A stretch of 64,000 nucleotides of DNA from Flammeovirga sp. EKP202 (GTDB lineage: Bacteria; Bacteroidota; Bacteroidia; Cytophagales; Flammeovirgaceae). The stretch covers positions 1-64,000 of the forward strand of contig NZ_JACVVP010000008.1 of assembly GCF_014534745.1 (NCBI RefSeq), given 5' to 3'. The position numbers were made by a program, and so were the translations under genes. Positions within the stretch are counted from its first letter, which is position 1; each line of letters begins with the position of its first letter. Positions 8,643-18,138 of this stretch are shown here, piece after piece. The notes beneath the pieces were generated by a model that was not told where the DNA came from, searched no databases, and was given only the letters and a program-made list of their open reading frames with translations.

Positions 8643-10105
8643 TAGCGTTGAATCAAAATAATCTCATCACTTCCTGTAATCTCCGGCGTTTGTTCTCTAT
8701 TGTTTAAACGTCTTGCCATGTAAGGAACATTATCAACAATATAGGCTTTCATTTCTCCTAAAGTCACTTTTCTGTCTTTATTGGTATCTGCAGCACCTTG
8801 TAGTCCTTTCAGATAATAATAAGTGAATAGAGAATGGTATTTTTCATTGTACCAAGAAGAAACTTGCTCTGAAGCAGCTGAGGTGAGAATGACTACGTTT
8901 TCATCTCGTAACACCTTATTTTCCGATTTGATAAATACAGGAGAAATATTTTTCAATAACATTCCCCCTTCAGAACTTCCACTGAAACAGGCATCCACCA
9001 CAATAGTGAGAGATTTGTATGGTACTAAACCTAAGTTTTCATAAAAAGTATCTAAAGAATAGCCATTAAAATGAATCAAAGAAGGATCAGTGTCAACAGG
9101 TACAAAATAGCCTTTATTGGTCTCTGGATTTGGGGCTCCATGTCCTGAATAATAGACAAAGACATCCGATACGTTGGGTTTTACATAATTGTAAAGTTTG
9201 CCTTTGGCATTTCCTTTAATTCCAAAAATGGCATTGAAATCAGCCTGAGAAGCATCTTCAATATAAATGATATTTTCTTCTTTGAATCCAAATCCGTATT
9301 TAAGGTAAGACTTTACCATCTTAGCATCATTGATCGCAAATTTTACCTCAGGGACATCATTGTTTCTGTATGTTCTATTTCCTATTACAACAGCCACGGC
9401 ATTTTCGTTGACTTTACCATAGGTAGGAATATTTTGATCAACATCACTTAACGGAAATTTCTCTACTACAGGAGCGGCTACTACCTCTTTTTCTTTAGCA
9501 CCTTTGCTACCTTTTAGCGGTTTTGGTTGTTTTCCCTTGGTGTAATCTGTCTTTTGTGTAGGAGCAATTGAAGGTATTTTCATTGATGAAATATCTACTT
9601 TTGTTCCGTTTTTTCGAGCCAAATTACATTGTTGCTTAAAGTCGTCAAAGTTCAATTGAATAAGTCGTTGAGCAAATTCTTTGATATTGGAAGAATAGCG
9701 TTTTTTCGATGTCATTTTTTGAACAACAAAAACATTAGAAGAGTTGGCGTCTCTTAAAAGTAGGTATAAATCCAGGTAATTCCCTTTAGGTGTTTTGTGT
9801 AATTTATAAGAAACCTCAATGTATGATTTTTGACGTTGTCCCATTACAGCTTTTCTGATTTGATTGTTTCTGAGATGACAAACATTTTCAGCTTCAATTT
9901 TTCGCATTCGGGTTTGAGTGTCAATTACATTAAAGGCATTATAAATACATGCTTCTTCTATGGTTTGCAGGACCATTTTTGTATTGTAGACATTGTAATT
10001 GTCACATATTGACTCACCTTCTTCGGTGTAAGGGAAGATGACAAGGGTATTCTGAGCGAAGGCTAAAATAGGGAAAAACAATAATAATGATAGTATCGAC
10101 TTCAT
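8642..10105 (-). CDS. Exported caspase-family (C14) protease
   Basis: A 487-residue protein with a signal peptide (1-18, FFPILAFA-QN), an N-terminal region of about 150 residues that resembles a small periplasmic beta/alpha domain, a Lys/Pro-rich linker (170-215), and a caspase p20-like domain from about residue 236 (AVAVVIGNRTYRN). The catalytic dyad is visible: His322 in YYSGHGAP and Cys373 in VVDACFSGS. The C-terminus carries a Dx[DN]xD-like segment (DTNKDRKVTLGEM) that may bind calcium. Bacterial caspase homologues cleave after Arg/Lys or Asp; the target here is unknown. It is the first gene of a two-gene operon with the MutS-like ATPase, sharing the TAATG junction. It diverges from ppk1. 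Confidence 0.88.
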   Translation of the reverse strand: MKSILSLLLFFPILAFAQNTLVIFPYTEEGESICDNYNVYNTKMVLQTIEEACIYNAFNVIDTQTRMRKIEAENVCHLRNNQIRKAVMGQRQKSYIEVSYKLHKTPKGNYLDLYLLLRDANSSNVFVVQKMTSKKRYSSNIKEFAQRLIQLNFDDFKQQCNLARKNGTKVDISSMKIPSIAPTQKTDYTKGKQPKPLKGSKGAKEKEVVAAPVVEKFPLSDVDQNIPTYGKVNENAVAVVIGNRTYRNNDVPEVKFAINDAKMVKSYLKYGFGFKEENIIYIEDASQADFNAIFGIKGNAKGKLYNYVKPNVSDVFVYYSGHGAPNPETNKGYFVPVDTDPSLIHFNGYSLDTFYENLGLVPYKSLTIVVDACFSGSSEGGMLLKNISPVFIKSENKVLRDENVVILTSAASEQVSSWYNEKYHSLFTYYYLKGLQGAADTNKDRKVTLGEMKAYIVDNVPYMARRLNNREQTPEITGSDEIILIQR

Positions 10106-10215
10106 TTGAGCTTATTAGATCTTTGTTTTTTTGTTGTTCAATTTCATGATGAAGATAATGAAATAATTTTACAATAAACTTACAATCATGTAATGCTATT
10201 GCCATTAATAAATAG

Positions 10216-10223
10216 TAATTTTG
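10216..10223 (+). promoter_or_regulatory. -7 box (TAATTTTG) upstream of ppk1
   Basis: Matches TAnnTTTG, 48 bases before the ppk1 ATG, in the 166-base divergent region shared with the caspase-like gene. Confidence 0.5.
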
Positions 10224-10271
10224 AATAACAAATAACATATATATCCAAAAAAATCCTATATACCGTAATTT

Positions 10272-12392
10272 ATGATAAACCAAGAGAAGATAGCAGCATT
10301 AATCAATAGTAGTAATTACATCAGTAGAGATTTAAGCTGGCTTCAGTTCAATTATAGAGTTTTATATCAAGCACAGATGTCTTCGAGAACAGTTTTCGAA
10401 AGACTGAAGTTTTTGGCGATTACTGCCTCAAACTTAGATGAGTTTTTTATGATTCGTGTCGGATCGCTTTATAATTACATTGATTACGGTAAACGCAGAA
10501 CGGATTACTCAGGATTAAGAGAAGATCAATTCAAGCAAAAACTATTTCAAGACGTTCATGATTTTTCTAAGCAACAGTCTGAATTGTTGTTGGATGAATT
10601 GCAGCCTGAGTTTGAAAATAACGGTTTCAAAATTTTAGATGTAAAAGATCTGAATGATAATGAGAGAGAGCATGTGGATAAATACTTCAACAGAATGGTT
10701 TTCCCAATGCTTACTCCGATGGTCTATGATACGTATCATGCATTTCCTGTATTACAAAACTTACTGACCATCTTTGGAGTCGTGACTACGGATAAAAGAG
10801 AGGAAACAGGTAATAGAAGAAAAATTTCATTTGTTCAAATTCCTAAAAACCTTCCGAAGTTTTTCCAGATTGAAAGAGAAGATTATTGGGTATTTGTACC
10901 TATTGAATCGATCATTGAAGCACACATTACGCGTCTTTTTAGAAATGTAGAAGTAGAGTCAGTTGATTTATTTAGATTAACAAGAAACGGTGACTTCACA
11001 TTGGATGAGAGTGATGATTTGGATACTGACTTTTTAAATGAATTAAAATCAAAATTAAGAACTCGTAAAACAGGTAGGGTAGTGAGAATGGAAATCACTG
11101 AAAACCCAAGTCCAATGTTGAGAGAGGTCTTAATGGAGCGTTTTGATATAGATGAGGACAATATTTTTGAGTCTCCAGTATTATTGGATCATACAAGATA
11201 TTGGCAGATTGTAGGACATAAAGCCTTTGCTTATTTACAACCTACTTCTCCTCAGTTTACAACTCCTGTTGCAATGCAAAGCATTAAGAAAGGAGATAGC
11301 GACAATATTTTTGACCGCTTGAAGAAACAAGATATTTTCTTACATCACCCTTACAATAGCCCAGATACAATGTTGGAACTGTTGGAGGCAGCGGCAGATG
11401 ATCCGAAAGTATTGGCAATCAAAATGACAATTTACCGTCTAGCAAAAGATTCTAGAGTAACCAAAGCGTTATTAGCTGCGGTGGAAAGTGGTAAGCAGGT
11501 GTCGGTACTCTTTGAAGTAAAGGCTCGTTTTGATGAAGAGAACAACTTACAAGAAGCGAAGAAATTGCAAGAGGCAGGGTGTTTTGTGATTTATGGTATG
11601 TCAGCCGTAAAGACACACACCAAGTTGATGCTTGTCGTAAGAAATGAAGGGGATCAAGTGACAAGATATGCTCACTTAGGTAGCGGTAACTACAATGAAT
11701 CAACGGCGAAGCTCTATACTGATATTGGTCTATTGACTTCAAAGGAAGCTTACGGAGAAGATGTATCAGAGTTCTTTAATGCCATTACAGGTCACTCTCA
11801 ACCGAAGCGTTATAACCAAATCCTCACTGCACCTCGTCAGATGAGAAAAGGTTTTATTAACTTAATTGAGCAAGAAGCTAAAAACGCTAAAGATGGTTTG
11901 CCATCAGGTATTATGATCAAAGTGAACTCATTCCAGGATGATAAAATGATGGATGCACTTTATGCTGCTTCTCAAGCGGGCGTAAAAATACACTTGATTG
12001 TCAGAGGTATTTGCTGTATTCGTCCTGGCCGTGAAGGATTAAGTGAAAATATTACGGTAAGATCGATTGTGGGTGATTTCTTAGAGCATACAAGATTGTT
12101 CTATTTCCATAACAACGGTGATCCAATTGTGTATGGTGGTAGTGCGGATGCAATGACAAGATCATTTGACCGAAGAATTGAATCTCAGTTCGAAATTGTA
12201 GATCCATTATGTAAAAAAGAAGCCATCAACATTCTTGATTTCAACTTAAAGGATAATGTCAACAGCTTCGTAATGAACGAAGATGGTTCTTACACCAAAC
12301 AAACGATTAAAGAGGGAGATAGATCATTTAATGTCTTCAATGAGTTCTACAATGTAACTCAGAAAGTAGTCAATAAATCAAAAATATTTTAA
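10272..12392 (+). CDS. ppk1: Polyphosphate kinase 1
   Basis: Makes polyphosphate from ATP reversibly. The 706-residue length and domains (N-terminal helical, head, and two phospholipase-D-like C domains) are typical. Key motifs: NLDEFFMIRVGSL near residue 55, HHPYNS, KMTIYRLAKDS, KTHTKLMLVVR, then the phosphorylated histidine in HLGSGNYNESTAKLYTD (His468) and the second catalytic histidine in LEHTRLFYF (His606). It starts at ATG 10272. Its stop overlaps the recX start (TAATG), so the two are translationally coupled. This ties polyphosphate metabolism to a RecA regulator in one transcript, a linkage I infer only from position. Confidence 0.97.
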   Translation: MINQEKIAALINSSNYISRDLSWLQFNYRVLYQAQMSSRTVFERLKFLAITASNLDEFFMIRVGSLYNYIDYGKRRTDYSGLREDQFKQKLFQDVHDFSKQQSELLLDELQPEFENNGFKILDVKDLNDNEREHVDKYFNRMVFPMLTPMVYDTYHAFPVLQNLLTIFGVVTTDKREETGNRRKISFVQIPKNLPKFFQIEREDYWVFVPIESIIEAHITRLFRNVEVESVDLFRLTRNGDFTLDESDDLDTDFLNELKSKLRTRKTGRVVRMEITENPSPMLREVLMERFDIDEDNIFESPVLLDHTRYWQIVGHKAFAYLQPTSPQFTTPVAMQSIKKGDSDNIFDRLKKQDIFLHHPYNSPDTMLELLEAAADDPKVLAIKMTIYRLAKDSRVTKALLAAVESGKQVSVLFEVKARFDEENNLQEAKKLQEAGCFVIYGMSAVKTHTKLMLVVRNEGDQVTRYAHLGSGNYNESTAKLYTDIGLLTSKEAYGEDVSEFFNAITGHSQPKRYNQILTAPRQMRKGFINLIEQEAKNAKDGLPSGIMIKVNSFQDDKMMDALYAASQAGVKIHLIVRGICCIRPGREGLSENITVRSIVGDFLEHTRLFYFHNNGDPIVYGGSADAMTRSFDRRIESQFEIVDPLCKKEAINILDFNLKDNVNSFVMNEDGSYTKQTIKEGDRSFNVFNEFYNVTQKVVNKSKIF

Positions 12393-12880
12393 TGGATTAT
12401 ACCTATCAGCAGATTCTCCCCAAAATAGCCGCTTATTGTTCTTACCAAGATCGTTGTCAGCAAGAAATTGTAAACCGATTAAAAAAGTGGGAATATGCAG
12501 AGGAGGATATCCCTGAAGTATTAGCATGGTTGAAGGAGAATAAATTTTGGGATGAAAAAAGGTATGCTTCTTCTTTTGTAAGAGGAAAATTCAGAAGTAA
12601 TAAATGGGGGAGACGCAAAATTCAGATGGCTTTACATCAGAAGGGCGTCTCTCCTTCTTTAGGAAAAGAAGCCTTGAATGAAATCAACGATGAAGAGTAT
12701 TATGAAATTGCCTTAGGCATTGCTCTCAAAAAAGTTGAAAGATTGATCGAAAAAGGAGAAGAAAATCATTTAGTCAAAGGGAAAGCACTTCAACATTTAG
12801 CAGGCAAAGGGTTTGAAACAGAAGTTTGCTACAATGCGGTAGAAGATGCTCTTTTCGAAGTGAAAAATAAGGAGGAATAA
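12392..12880 (+). CDS. recX: RecX family regulatory protein
   Basis: A 162-residue all-helical protein of the RecX family, which caps RecA filaments and inhibits strand exchange. The pattern is right: CSYQDRCQQEIVNRLKKW, then LKENKFWDEKRYASSFVRGK and KWGRRKIQMALHQKG, three tandem three-helix units. There is no recA next to it. Its ATG shares a base with the ppk1 stop, and a strong terminator follows within 20 bases. Confidence 0.9.
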   Translation: MDYTYQQILPKIAAYCSYQDRCQQEIVNRLKKWEYAEEDIPEVLAWLKENKFWDEKRYASSFVRGKFRSNKWGRRKIQMALHQKGVSPSLGKEALNEINDEEYYEIALGIALKKVERLIEKGEENHLVKGKALQHLAGKGFETEVCYNAVEDALFEVKNKEE

Positions 12881-12898
12881 TGAACTCTTCTAAAACAT

Positions 12899-12946
12899 AG
12901 AGGAGGCGAATTGAAATGAAAAGTTTGATTCGCCTCCTTATTTTTT
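12899..12946 (+). terminator. Intrinsic terminator after ppk1-recX
   Basis: An 11-bp stem (12901-12911 with 12928-12938) is followed by TTA and a six-T run, 20 bases after the recX stop. Confidence 0.85.
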
Positions 12947-13136
12947 ATCATTGGAGTGATGCTAAATTCTCACTTTACAAGAAATCTCTCCTTGTTTCGT
13001 ATTACAATAACCAATAAATTGTGAAATGCTTTCAACACTCTATTCAGCAAACTAATTTTTTAAGGATAGACGTCATTGTGTTTATTCAATGTTAGCCAAT
13101 ATTTTCTTCAATCTTAATCACATATTTAAAAGTAAT

Positions 13137-13595
13137 ATGAAGAAGATTTATTTTAAGATATGCATATTCGGAATATTAATTTCAATGATAATGGTATCAT
13201 GTAAATCCAAATTAAATTATTACCAAAATAGAAAAGTAATAAAAGAAGCTTGTGAATTAAATTTTCATATTAAAGATACAGTAGTAGTTGGTGGGATTTA
13301 TTCTAATTGTATGGAATATTCTTCATTTAACTTAATAGAAAAAGATAACTGTTATGATAAATTTGATATGCACCTGAACTTTGATAAAGTAACTTTCACA
13401 CAAGAACAAAGAATTAGATACTATGAAATGCAAGGTTGTATGAAAAGTATGAAAATGATTTTAAAAGGGGTATTAATACAAGATGAAAAATCTGAATATG
13501 GACATTTAGGTTCTAACAATTCGGAATTAGAGGTTTTAGAAATTGTGTATTTTGGGAAAGTGAAATCTTCTAAAATAAAAACCCCAAAAATTTAG
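13137..13595 (+). CDS. Putative lipoprotein, unknown function
   Basis: I choose ATG 13137, which gives MKKIYFKICIFGILI and a lipobox ending MVSC: a typical lipoprotein signal. An upstream in-frame ATG at 13089 would bury this signal. The mature part of about 130 residues has four further cysteines and strand-like stretches (FDMHLNFDKVTFTQEQRIRYY). No family recognised. It is AT-rich, flanked by other unrecognised small genes, and has no obvious operon partner. The preceding terminator at 12899-12946 separates it from recX. Confidence 0.6.
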   Translation: MKKIYFKICIFGILISMIMVSCKSKLNYYQNRKVIKEACELNFHIKDTVVVGGIYSNCMEYSSFNLIEKDNCYDKFDMHLNFDKVTFTQEQRIRYYEMQGCMKSMKMILKGVLIQDEKSEYGHLGSNNSELEVLEIVYFGKVKSSKIKTPKI

Positions 13596-13677
13596 AAGCA
13601 GAACCTAGTGTTTTAGTTAAAGTTTGAAGTCATTTTTTCTATTAAATAGAAGACTTTAAAGATATGTTGTCAAACCA

Positions 13678-13845
13678 TTGAAAGACTTACTGAAATCCCA
13701 ACTTATAATTTTCTTTTTAATTATTGAGCTTGGGTGTAAAAAAAAAGATAAGGATCGTAAATGTCCAAATTGTGGAGGTGACTGGTTAATAAAAGGTTTA
13801 ACATTTAATGATTTTTGCACATTTAAATGTGATGATTGTAGATGA
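13678..13845 (+). CDS. Possible small zinc-ribbon lipoprotein, TTG start
   Basis: From TTG 13678 an open frame of 55 codons reads as Lys-rich start, hydrophobic stretch (LIIFFLIIEL), a possible lipobox LGC, then KKKDKDRKCPNCGGDW and, later, FKCDDCR. That is signal peptide, lipid cysteine and two CxxC pairs, as in a small zinc ribbon. No ATG is available: the frame is closed by a stop 8 codons upstream. The pattern is too orderly to be dismissed as noise, but there is no homologue I know. It could also be the decayed end of a larger gene. Confidence 0.35.
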   Translation: MKDLLKSQLIIFFLIIELGCKKKDKDRKCPNCGGDWLIKGLTFNDFCTFKCDDCR

Positions 13846-13978
13846 ATTTCTGAGTTTTCATCAAACAAATAATAACTAAATGGTATCAGTAACTAAAAAC
13901 AGCATTTTCAACAATACTGTCTTCAATACAGTTTAGTAACTTCGTTATGCAGAGAATAAGTGAAAAATAAAGAGGAAG

Positions 13979-14425
13979 ATGAAAGAAGAGATTCTATTTA
14001 TAAGTAACCTGATTGACATTGATTCTGGACATGTTCAGATTAATAAAAAGTTGTTTTATCATAAAATGAGTTTTGAAGAAGCACTTAATCAGTCTGAAGA
14101 TGTTAAACATGAAACATTAGACTATAAAAACGGTTACAAGTGGATTAATTTAAAAGAGGTTGAATTACCTGGTGCCTTTTTTCATTTTAATTTCTGTTTC
14201 AAAAATGACCAGCTTGATTTTATTGACTTTGGATTTTCTTTACTTAGCGAATTAAAAAAGACATGGGCAGATTGGACTGAAGCAAATGAACTAAGAAAAA
14301 AGGAATTATACGAAAGGTGGTTAACTGATAATCTAAGCCAAAGAAGAAAATTCAAATGGGGTAATATTGAAACAGATTATGATCCAAAAGGCGGAACAGC
14401 TAGAATTATGATAAAATATAAATAG
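13979..14425 (+). CDS. Hypothetical protein, 148 residues
   Basis: Unrecognised cytosolic protein with no signal peptide or membrane segment. It alternates strands and helices (KKLFYHKMSFEEALNQ, GAFFHFNFCFKNDQLDFIDFGF) and ends with WGNIETDYDPKGGTARIMIKYK. The Trp-rich middle (KTWADWTEANELRKKELYERW) resembles small immunity-type proteins of Bacteroidota, but no toxin gene is near. A purine-rich stretch (AGAGGAAG) immediately before the ATG could be a ribosome site. Low G+C and isolated between unknown genes. Confidence 0.55.
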   Translation: MKEEILFISNLIDIDSGHVQINKKLFYHKMSFEEALNQSEDVKHETLDYKNGYKWINLKEVELPGAFFHFNFCFKNDQLDFIDFGFSLLSELKKTWADWTEANELRKKELYERWLTDNLSQRRKFKWGNIETDYDPKGGTARIMIKYK

Positions 14426-14681
14426 CGAAAAGCACAACACTGTAAAGACCTATAGATTAGACGGTAGTAAATTCAAGTGCTGTAGCTTCGTTTCAACTTT
14501 CATGTAACTTGACAGGAAAGTGATAGGAAATAGGTTGCTGTTCTAATAAGCAACGTAATTAAAGTATAAATGACCTTAACCCTAAAGGTAGACATTCCAT
14601 TTCGTTACGAACTTTTTCTAGATTGTTTTTCCTATCATTTTAGCCGAAATGTACTTGAATCAAGTATTAGAATCGCATTCT

Positions 14682-16724
14682 TTACCAAATTTGAACCCTA
14701 TCTTCTTCTTTTCTCCACATTCCATCATACTGACGTACATCAAAAGCTTCATAAAAGGGAGTGAAATTAGAAAGAGGACCGTTGACCCTATATTCTCCCG
14801 GAGGGTGTGTTTCTGTCATTAATTTCTGTCGGAGTACCTCCACACGAGTTTTCGATCTCCAAAGTGTAGCCCAAGAAATAAAGAAGCGTTGTTGAGGAGT
14901 GAAACCATCAATTTTTGTAATATCAACATTCGCCCCTTGTGTTTGTTCCAAAGCATGATAGGCCATTGCCAAGCCACTAAGATCTGCTATATTTTCGTTG
15001 AGTGTAAGGTTGCCATTGATGGTAATACCGGGGAGAGGTTCATAGTGATCAAACTGATCAATTAATTTCCTCGTTCTATTTTTGAAAGCGTAATAATCTT
15101 TAGAGGTCCACCAGTTTTGGACGTTCCCTTCCGCATTATAACGTCTTCCAATATTATCAAAACCGTGTGTAATTTCATGAGCGATCACGGCCCCAATAGC
15201 TCCATAGTTTACAGCATCATCTGCTTGATGATGAAAGAAAGGTGGCTGTAAAATACCTGCCGTTATTACAAATTCATTATAGAGTGTATGATAGTAAGCG
15301 TTGACAGTTTGAGGAGTAATAATCCATTTTTTAGCACTGCTTCCTTTATTAAAAGCATCAATTTTATTTTGAAAAAGCCATTGGTTGGATAGGATAATAT
15401 TTTCGTAATAGGAGTCACCTAACTTTAAAGAAGTATAAGAAGGGAATTTTTGTGGGTAGCCAATTTTTACGGTTAATTTGTTGAGTTTGAGTAACGCACT
15501 TTTCTTGGTATTGCTGTCCATCCACTCAATATTCCTAATATGTTCAGCAGCCGTGAGTAATATATTATCAATCATCTCCTTGACTTCAGCTTTAGCTTCC
15601 TCTGGAAAATAATTGGCGATATACATTTCTCCAACAGCAAACCCAACAGCCTTATTGGTCGCTTTTAACACTGCTTTCCATCGGTAGGGCTGTTCTCTTA
15701 ATCCATCTCTTTTTTTACCAAAATATCGGAAGTCTTCCGTTACAAATTGATGCGATAGATAAGGAGCGGCATGATGTAAAACCCTCCATTGTAAGTAATT
15801 TTTTATTTTCTCAATTCCATTTTTCAGAATGATGGCATCTATGCTTGAAAAGTAAGTGATGTTGGTGACAATAACAGTATCAGTTTGCACACCAATTTCT
15901 CTGTTGTACTGTTTCCAGACAAAGGATTGGCAAAGGTCGGTTAACTCAGGAAGTGATTTAAGATTGTAATACTTTTCGTTGGTGTGATTCCGGATTGAAA
16001 TATTAAACTGTTCAGCAATATCTTCTTCCACAGTGTAGGCAGTTTTTGCTACTTTAAGAGATTTTGGATCAGAGTAGCCCAATAGTTTGAACATTCGTTG
16101 GATATGTTCTAGGTACTCCATTCTCATTTTAATGGCATTTGAATCTTGCAGGGCGTAAAAGTCAGTATTATGAATACTGATTCCCGATAATTCAAGGAAA
16201 ATACTCTGTTTATTATTTCTGTAAGAATCTTGAAAAATGGTAGGTTTGAAAAAAGGATGAATCCCTTTGGTATGAAGTTGAGTTACTACTTTTTGAAGGT
16301 CAAAGAAGTTCTCAATGGCATTAATTTCTTTTAAGATGGGTTGAATTGGTTCAGTTCCAAGCTTTTCAATTTTGGCAGAGTCCATTCCCTCTTTGAAAAA
16401 GAGAACAGCTTTGGAGGTATTTGAGTTTTCTTGGTAATTTCCTTCACGCAAAGTGGTTTCAAGCAATGATTTTATTCTGATATTATTTTTTAATCTTAAT
16501 GCAGAATAATTACCCCAAGAACCTCTGTCCTTTGGAATGGGCTCTTTATTTTGCCAGTTACCGTTGACGTATTGATAGAAATTATCTTTTGGAGAAGTGA
16601 GTGTATCAAAATCACTCAAGTCAAAAAAATGAGAAGGATGGAATTGTTCTCCTTGTTCTTCTTCATTACACGAAGAGAAAAAAAGGACGGAAATGATGAA
16701 TAAGAGATAAAAAATGGTTTTCAT
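14682..16724 (-). CDS. M13 family zinc metallopeptidase (neprilysin-like) lipoprotein
   Basis: A 680-residue endopeptidase of the neprilysin/PepO family. I start at Met6 of the longest frame, which gives MKTIFYLLFIISVLFFSSC, a lipoprotein signal with Cys19. Zinc-site motifs are complete: AHEITHGFDNIGRRYN (near residue 514) and ENIADLSGLAMAY, with NAYYH upstream for substrate backbone binding. The C-terminus VQIW matches the family's usual terminal CRVW-type ending. It cleaves short peptides, probably outside the inner membrane. It is convergent with the 13979-14425 gene and lies 62 bases downstream of the Ate1/Bpt-like gene. Confidence 0.93.
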   Translation of the reverse strand: MKTIFYLLFIISVLFFSSCNEEEQGEQFHPSHFFDLSDFDTLTSPKDNFYQYVNGNWQNKEPIPKDRGSWGNYSALRLKNNIRIKSLLETTLREGNYQENSNTSKAVLFFKEGMDSAKIEKLGTEPIQPILKEINAIENFFDLQKVVTQLHTKGIHPFFKPTIFQDSYRNNKQSIFLELSGISIHNTDFYALQDSNAIKMRMEYLEHIQRMFKLLGYSDPKSLKVAKTAYTVEEDIAEQFNISIRNHTNEKYYNLKSLPELTDLCQSFVWKQYNREIGVQTDTVIVTNITYFSSIDAIILKNGIEKIKNYLQWRVLHHAAPYLSHQFVTEDFRYFGKKRDGLREQPYRWKAVLKATNKAVGFAVGEMYIANYFPEEAKAEVKEMIDNILLTAAEHIRNIEWMDSNTKKSALLKLNKLTVKIGYPQKFPSYTSLKLGDSYYENIILSNQWLFQNKIDAFNKGSSAKKWIITPQTVNAYYHTLYNEFVITAGILQPPFFHHQADDAVNYGAIGAVIAHEITHGFDNIGRRYNAEGNVQNWWTSKDYYAFKNRTRKLIDQFDHYEPLPGITINGNLTLNENIADLSGLAMAYHALEQTQGANVDITKIDGFTPQQRFFISWATLWRSKTRVEVLRQKLMTETHPPGEYRVNGPLSNFTPFYEAFDVRQYDGMWRKEEDRVQIW

Positions 16725-16786
16725 ACTTCTAAAATACAACCTGAATCCAAATTATAACTTTTCAGAAGTAAAAAAGAACACTAGTC

Positions 16787-18091
16787 TTATAAAACTAAAC
16801 TTAATGTCTTTCTATAATACCATTCTTTAATAGCCATAGCACAGTCTCTTGCCGATGCAAAAGAATCGACTGTAATATCTCTTAAGTCGTTGGATGCCTG
16901 CATTAAGAATACTCTTTTTGAAAGAATGTAGGAAATATAAATGGTTAAATGTTTTCCTTCAATTGCCAATTCAATAAAACCATCCAGCTTGTTTCCATTC
17001 GAAAACATTTTTGTAATATCTGTTTCAATATCTTCTTGAATCAGGTATTCCTCCAAAAGGAAAAGGTTTTGTTGTTGTACAATAGCGGCATTTCGGATTC
17101 TCATCTGAAATTTATGCAATGCATCATTGATCGCAGTGGCAGAATAAGATTGCTCTAGAATTTCTTGTTGATGAGAAAGTACATACAAAGGTTCATGAAT
17201 GTCCTCTAAGAAATCAACATTGATCGAAAGTTGATGGAACCATTGTGATTCCCATTCCAGAAATAATGGGGAAGGAATGATACCGGATACATCAAATGTA
17301 TTGTGCCAGATGTTATAAAAGAAGGCTTCATTTTGCACTAAATCTAACTTGGTGTCATTGAGTTCTTCTGCTATTTCTTGCACGGCACCTAGCTTGTGTC
17401 TTAATACCGCATTCGTGGATTTTTCAGGTTGGAAGTTTTCCCATTCCTGCCAAGTATAATCTTCCCAATCAAAGAAGTAAAGATTGTTTAATCGCTTTTT
17501 ATAGTCAAAAACAGAGTCTTCATCTAACACATAACCAGGGTAATAGAAGCTCTTGTTAGTGCTTTGTGCATACTCGATTTCAAGGAGCATGGTAGTGATA
17601 CCCAATGATTGTTTGCTGTAATCTGGATCAAACAAAGCCAGAATACTACAAATTGATTCTTTCCCTAAATCCATAAAGGAGATGGCAGCAATTTTATCAC
17701 CATCGAGGATTTGAAGTTCCCAAGTCTCAAAAGGCGACTCTTCATTGCCTTCTTCAAGGAAATAGTTTTTAAGTGAGGTAGGAGAGTTGGGTGATTGAAA
17801 ACGTCCTTTATGTTCAGCATACATTCTTTCTTTTTCCTCTGTAATTTCCAGAGGTTGTATTTTGACTTCATATTGGCTGTTTTTACGAATAAGCTTTCGT
17901 TGGCTTTTCGAAAACTTAAAACCGTCAAGACCTACACGTATGGGCACGATGGAGTAGACATGATTTCTAAAGTAAATCATCTCATAGCGGGACATCATTG
18001 GTCCATCTCTAAACCAAGCCTCTTCTAAATACTCATCTAATGTCTCGCCTGTACAGTCTACAGGCATAAAATAATCAAAAGTCATCGTCAT
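16787..18091 (-). CDS. Ate1/Bpt-like tRNA-protein transferase homologue
   Basis: A 434-residue protein whose first 240 residues follow the arginyl/leucyl-tRNA-protein transferase (N-end rule) layout: YLEEAWFRDGP near the start, VPIRVGLDGFKFSKSQRKLIRKN (residues 50-72; conserved F-x-x-S-x-S-Q-R), then a GNAT-like core CSILALFDPDYSKQSLGITT and the YYPGY-x-x-D...DYKKRL pattern. The cysteine pairs that usually precede VRV are absent (only Cys13 remains nearby), so activity is doubtful. Residues 245-434 are an extension I do not recognise. It is transcribed with the M13 gene (62-base gap) and diverges from tyrA. Alternatively it is a GNAT of another function. Confidence 0.6.
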   Translation of the reverse strand: MTMTFDYFMPVDCTGETLDEYLEEAWFRDGPMMSRYEMIYFRNHVYSIVPIRVGLDGFKFSKSQRKLIRKNSQYEVKIQPLEITEEKERMYAEHKGRFQSPNSPTSLKNYFLEEGNEESPFETWELQILDGDKIAAISFMDLGKESICSILALFDPDYSKQSLGITTMLLEIEYAQSTNKSFYYPGYVLDEDSVFDYKKRLNNLYFFDWEDYTWQEWENFQPEKSTNAVLRHKLGAVQEIAEELNDTKLDLVQNEAFFYNIWHNTFDVSGIIPSPLFLEWESQWFHQLSINVDFLEDIHEPLYVLSHQQEILEQSYSATAINDALHKFQMRIRNAAIVQQQNLFLLEEYLIQEDIETDITKMFSNGNKLDGFIELAIEGKHLTIYISYILSKRVFLMQASNDLRDITVDSFASARDCAMAIKEWYYRKTLSLVL

Positions 18092-18138
18092 TTCGCCACT
18101 TCACGTTGCTTCTACTCCCAAATAAAAAATGAAATACG

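Noticed and set aside
10014-10283. Minus-strand open frame overlapping the caspase-like gene start
   Set aside because: It lies in a different frame across the signal-peptide region and promoter and has biased, low-complexity residues. The caspase gene explains the region.
14426-14681. Possible integron attC-like arms (GTTGCT...AGCAAC near 14532)
   Set aside because: The core pairs do not fit RYYYAAC/GTTRRRY, and no repeated site or integrase was found. The small-gene patch remains unexplained.
14570-14764. Plus-strand open frame at the M13 gene end
   Set aside because: It overlaps the end of the well-supported M13 gene and has no features.
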